Shown piece by piece: positions 62,877 to 64,000 of a stretch of DNA of 64,000 nt. Origin of the DNA: Planococcus glaciei (GTDB lineage: Bacteria > Bacillota > Bacilli > Bacillales_A > Planococcaceae); the NCBI RefSeq assembly GCF_900099655.1, contig NZ_FNDC01000008.1, positions 62,001-126,000 of the forward strand, given 5' to 3'. The notes under the pieces are model-generated. The model did not search any database. It was not told the DNA's origin and saw only the letters and a list, made by a program, of their open reading frames with translations. A program made the position numbers and the translations under genes. Numbering within the stretch: position 1 is the first letter of the stretch; every line of letters starts with the position of its first letter.

Positions 62877-63805
62877 TCTACACCTGCACCATTACACCAT
62901 CTATAGACTACACCACCTATTTACCCAATTTCAAGACGGGAAAACTGAACCGGACCGCTGAAGTGCATTATTATCCGGGCGGAAAAGGCATCAATGTTTC
63001 CCGCGTTTTGAACCGGTTGGGGACTGCAAGCAAAGCGCTGGGCTTTGCCGGCGGGTTTACAGGTAAATATATAGAAGAATTCCTCAACAATGAAGGCGTC
63101 TCGACAGATTTTATTGAAACTTCCGACATTACCCGCATCAACGTGAAAATCAAGTCCGAAGAAGAAACCGAATTGAACGGCCCGGGTCCGGTGCTGCAGG
63201 AAGCGCAATTGGACAAGCTGGCCCAAAAAGTGCAGTCGTTCGAAACAGGCGACTGGTTTGTGCTTGCCGGCAGCTTGCCGGCTTCCGTTCCGCAAGCTTA
63301 TTTCCTGGAACTCGCCGCAATCTGCCAAAGCAAAGGTGTCCGTTTTGTCTTGGATACTTCAGGCCCTGCCTTAAAAGAATTGGTTGGAGCAAAGCCTTTC
63401 TTGATCAAGCCGAACGAGCATGAGCTGGGAGAATTGTTCGGTGTTGAAATCACCGGCAAGCAGCAGGCCATTTCTTACGCTTCCAAATTGGTCCGAAACG
63501 GCATTGAAAATGTCATCGTTTCCATGGGAGGTGAAGGGGCGTTATTGGTCACGGCAAACGAGACCGTTGCCGCAGAAGCACCGAAAGGCCAAGTCGTCAA
63601 TACGGTGGGATCCGGCGATTCGCTCGTTTCCGGCTTTATCGCTTCCTACGCCGCACAGGCGGACGCCGTGAAAGCGTTCCAATACGGAGTGGCGTGCGGA
63701 AGCGCCACCGCGTTCCGCTCGGATTTATGCGAAAAACAAGATGCAGAAGCGCTGCTCAGCCAAGTTGTTTTACACCCCATTACTGAAGAGGATGTGACCA
63801 CATGA
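62873..63805 (+). CDS. fruK: 1-phosphofructokinase
   Basis: A 310-residue PfkB-family sugar kinase phosphorylating fructose 1-phosphate to fructose 1,6-bisphosphate. It starts IYTCTITPSIDYTTYL, has YYPGGKGINVSRVLNRLG, LIKPNEHELGELFG and the catalytic NTVGSGDSLVSGF. It overlaps both neighbours by 4 nt, giving tight coupling fruR-fruK-fruA. Confidence 0.95.
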   Translation: MIYTCTITPSIDYTTYLPNFKTGKLNRTAEVHYYPGGKGINVSRVLNRLGTASKALGFAGGFTGKYIEEFLNNEGVSTDFIETSDITRINVKIKSEEETELNGPGPVLQEAQLDKLAQKVQSFETGDWFVLAGSLPASVPQAYFLELAAICQSKGVRFVLDTSGPALKELVGAKPFLIKPNEHELGELFGVEITGKQQAISYASKLVRNGIENVIVSMGGEGALLVTANETVAAEAPKGQVVNTVGSGDSLVSGFIASYAAQADAVKAFQYGVACGSATAFRSDLCEKQDAEALLSQVVLHPITEEDVTT

Positions 63806-64000
63806 AAATCACGCAATTATTGACTGAATCAACCATTATCCTGGATGTTGCGGCTTCTTCCAAACCCGAAGTCATCGCCGAACTGGTTGCGCAGCTGGAC
63901 CGCGCCGGTAAACTGAACGATCCCGCCCAGTTTACAAAAGACATTTTAGCGCGCGAGGAACAAAGCACCACAGGCATCGGGGAAGGCATCGCCATTCCGC
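63802..64000 (+). CDS. fruA: PTS fructose transporter EIIABC, N-terminal part (cut by window end)
   Basis: The first 66 codons of a fructose PTS permease. The sequence is a EIIA-fructose domain: LLTESTIILDV, KPEVIAELVAQLD, ILAREEQSTTGIGEGIAIP. The window ends at the Pro just before the expected active-site His. The remaining EIIA, EIIB and EIIC parts lie outside. It overlaps the fruK stop. Confidence 0.88.
   Translation, partial: MKITQLLTESTIILDVAASSKPEVIAELVAQLDRAGKLNDPAQFTKDILAREEQSTTGIGEGIAIP

Overview
The window comes from a low-to-mid GC Gram-positive chromosome of the order Bacillales. Strong Shine-Dalgarno sequences, frequent TTG and GTG starts, U-tailed hairpin terminators, cre-like CcpA sites, a PTS with HPr Ser46, and recognisable homologues of Bacillus genes (ribT, yuiD, nhaK, ykvI, adenine deaminase, mtlAFD, ptsHI) all point there. 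The overall flavour resembles Planococcaceae (Planococcus/Planomicrobium), but that is an inference from gene content, not a measured placement. I see no phage, no intact insertion sequence, no CRISPR array and no rRNA. There is one tRNA gene, a serine tRNA with anticodon CGA. The last gene (fruA) is cut by the window edge.

Layout. 0-6.2 kb: a CDF zinc exporter, an orphan GAF-PAS sensor kinase, an ECF S component and two integral membrane proteins. 6.5-18.3 kb: a secreted M6 metalloprotease; a macro-domain protein followed by a VWA protein; a structured repeat; several hydrolases and oxidoreductases; a YdaP-type pyruvate oxidase; and a TetR regulator. 18.7-23.8 kb: a five-gene unit (RpiR regulator, M20 deacylase, GNAT acyltransferase, N-acylamino-acid racemase, YkvI-type transporter) that matches the known D- to L-amino-acid conversion route through N-succinyl intermediates. 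24.2-27.3 kb: the mannitol PTS operon mtlA-mtlF-mtlD. 27.4-32.4 kb: tRNA-Ser, an MscS-helix protein, the second repeat copy, an MBL-fold protein and adenine deaminase. 32.6-35.8 kb: a carbohydrate ABC importer (binding protein and two permeases, no ATPase) behind a good cre site.

35.9-47.3 kb: a putative EVE-like/HNH nuclease-like protein with altered active-site residues, a CPA1 Na+/H+ antiporter, and assorted single genes, many in convergent pairs that share bidirectional terminators. 47.6-51.7 kb: a CstA-family transporter, then a GlcD-type FAD oxidase translationally overlapping a BASS-family symporter, suggesting 2-hydroxy acid or pyruvate use. 51.7-55.4 kb: NAD(P)H-hydrate repair, a ZIP transporter and small proteins. 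55.6-59.7 kb: nucleoside hydrolase with a complete dedicated ECF transporter (S, T and two ATPases). 59.9-64 kb: the general PTS genes ptsH-ptsI on the minus strand, divergent from fruR-fruK-fruA. The intergenic region between them is packed with GATTG-type repeats and a cre.

Taken together, the window is mainly carbon and nitrogen scavenging (mannitol, fructose, an unknown sugar, D-amino acids, nucleosides/adenine, organic acids) under PTS/CcpA logic. The items I find most worth following are the ~151-157 bp two-hairpin repeat present twice, the EVE-like/HNH protein with a Tyr at the expected His position, the macro-VWA pair, and the cluster of ATTCAT/ATGAAT hexamers between two near-identical terminators at 59.7-59.9 kb.
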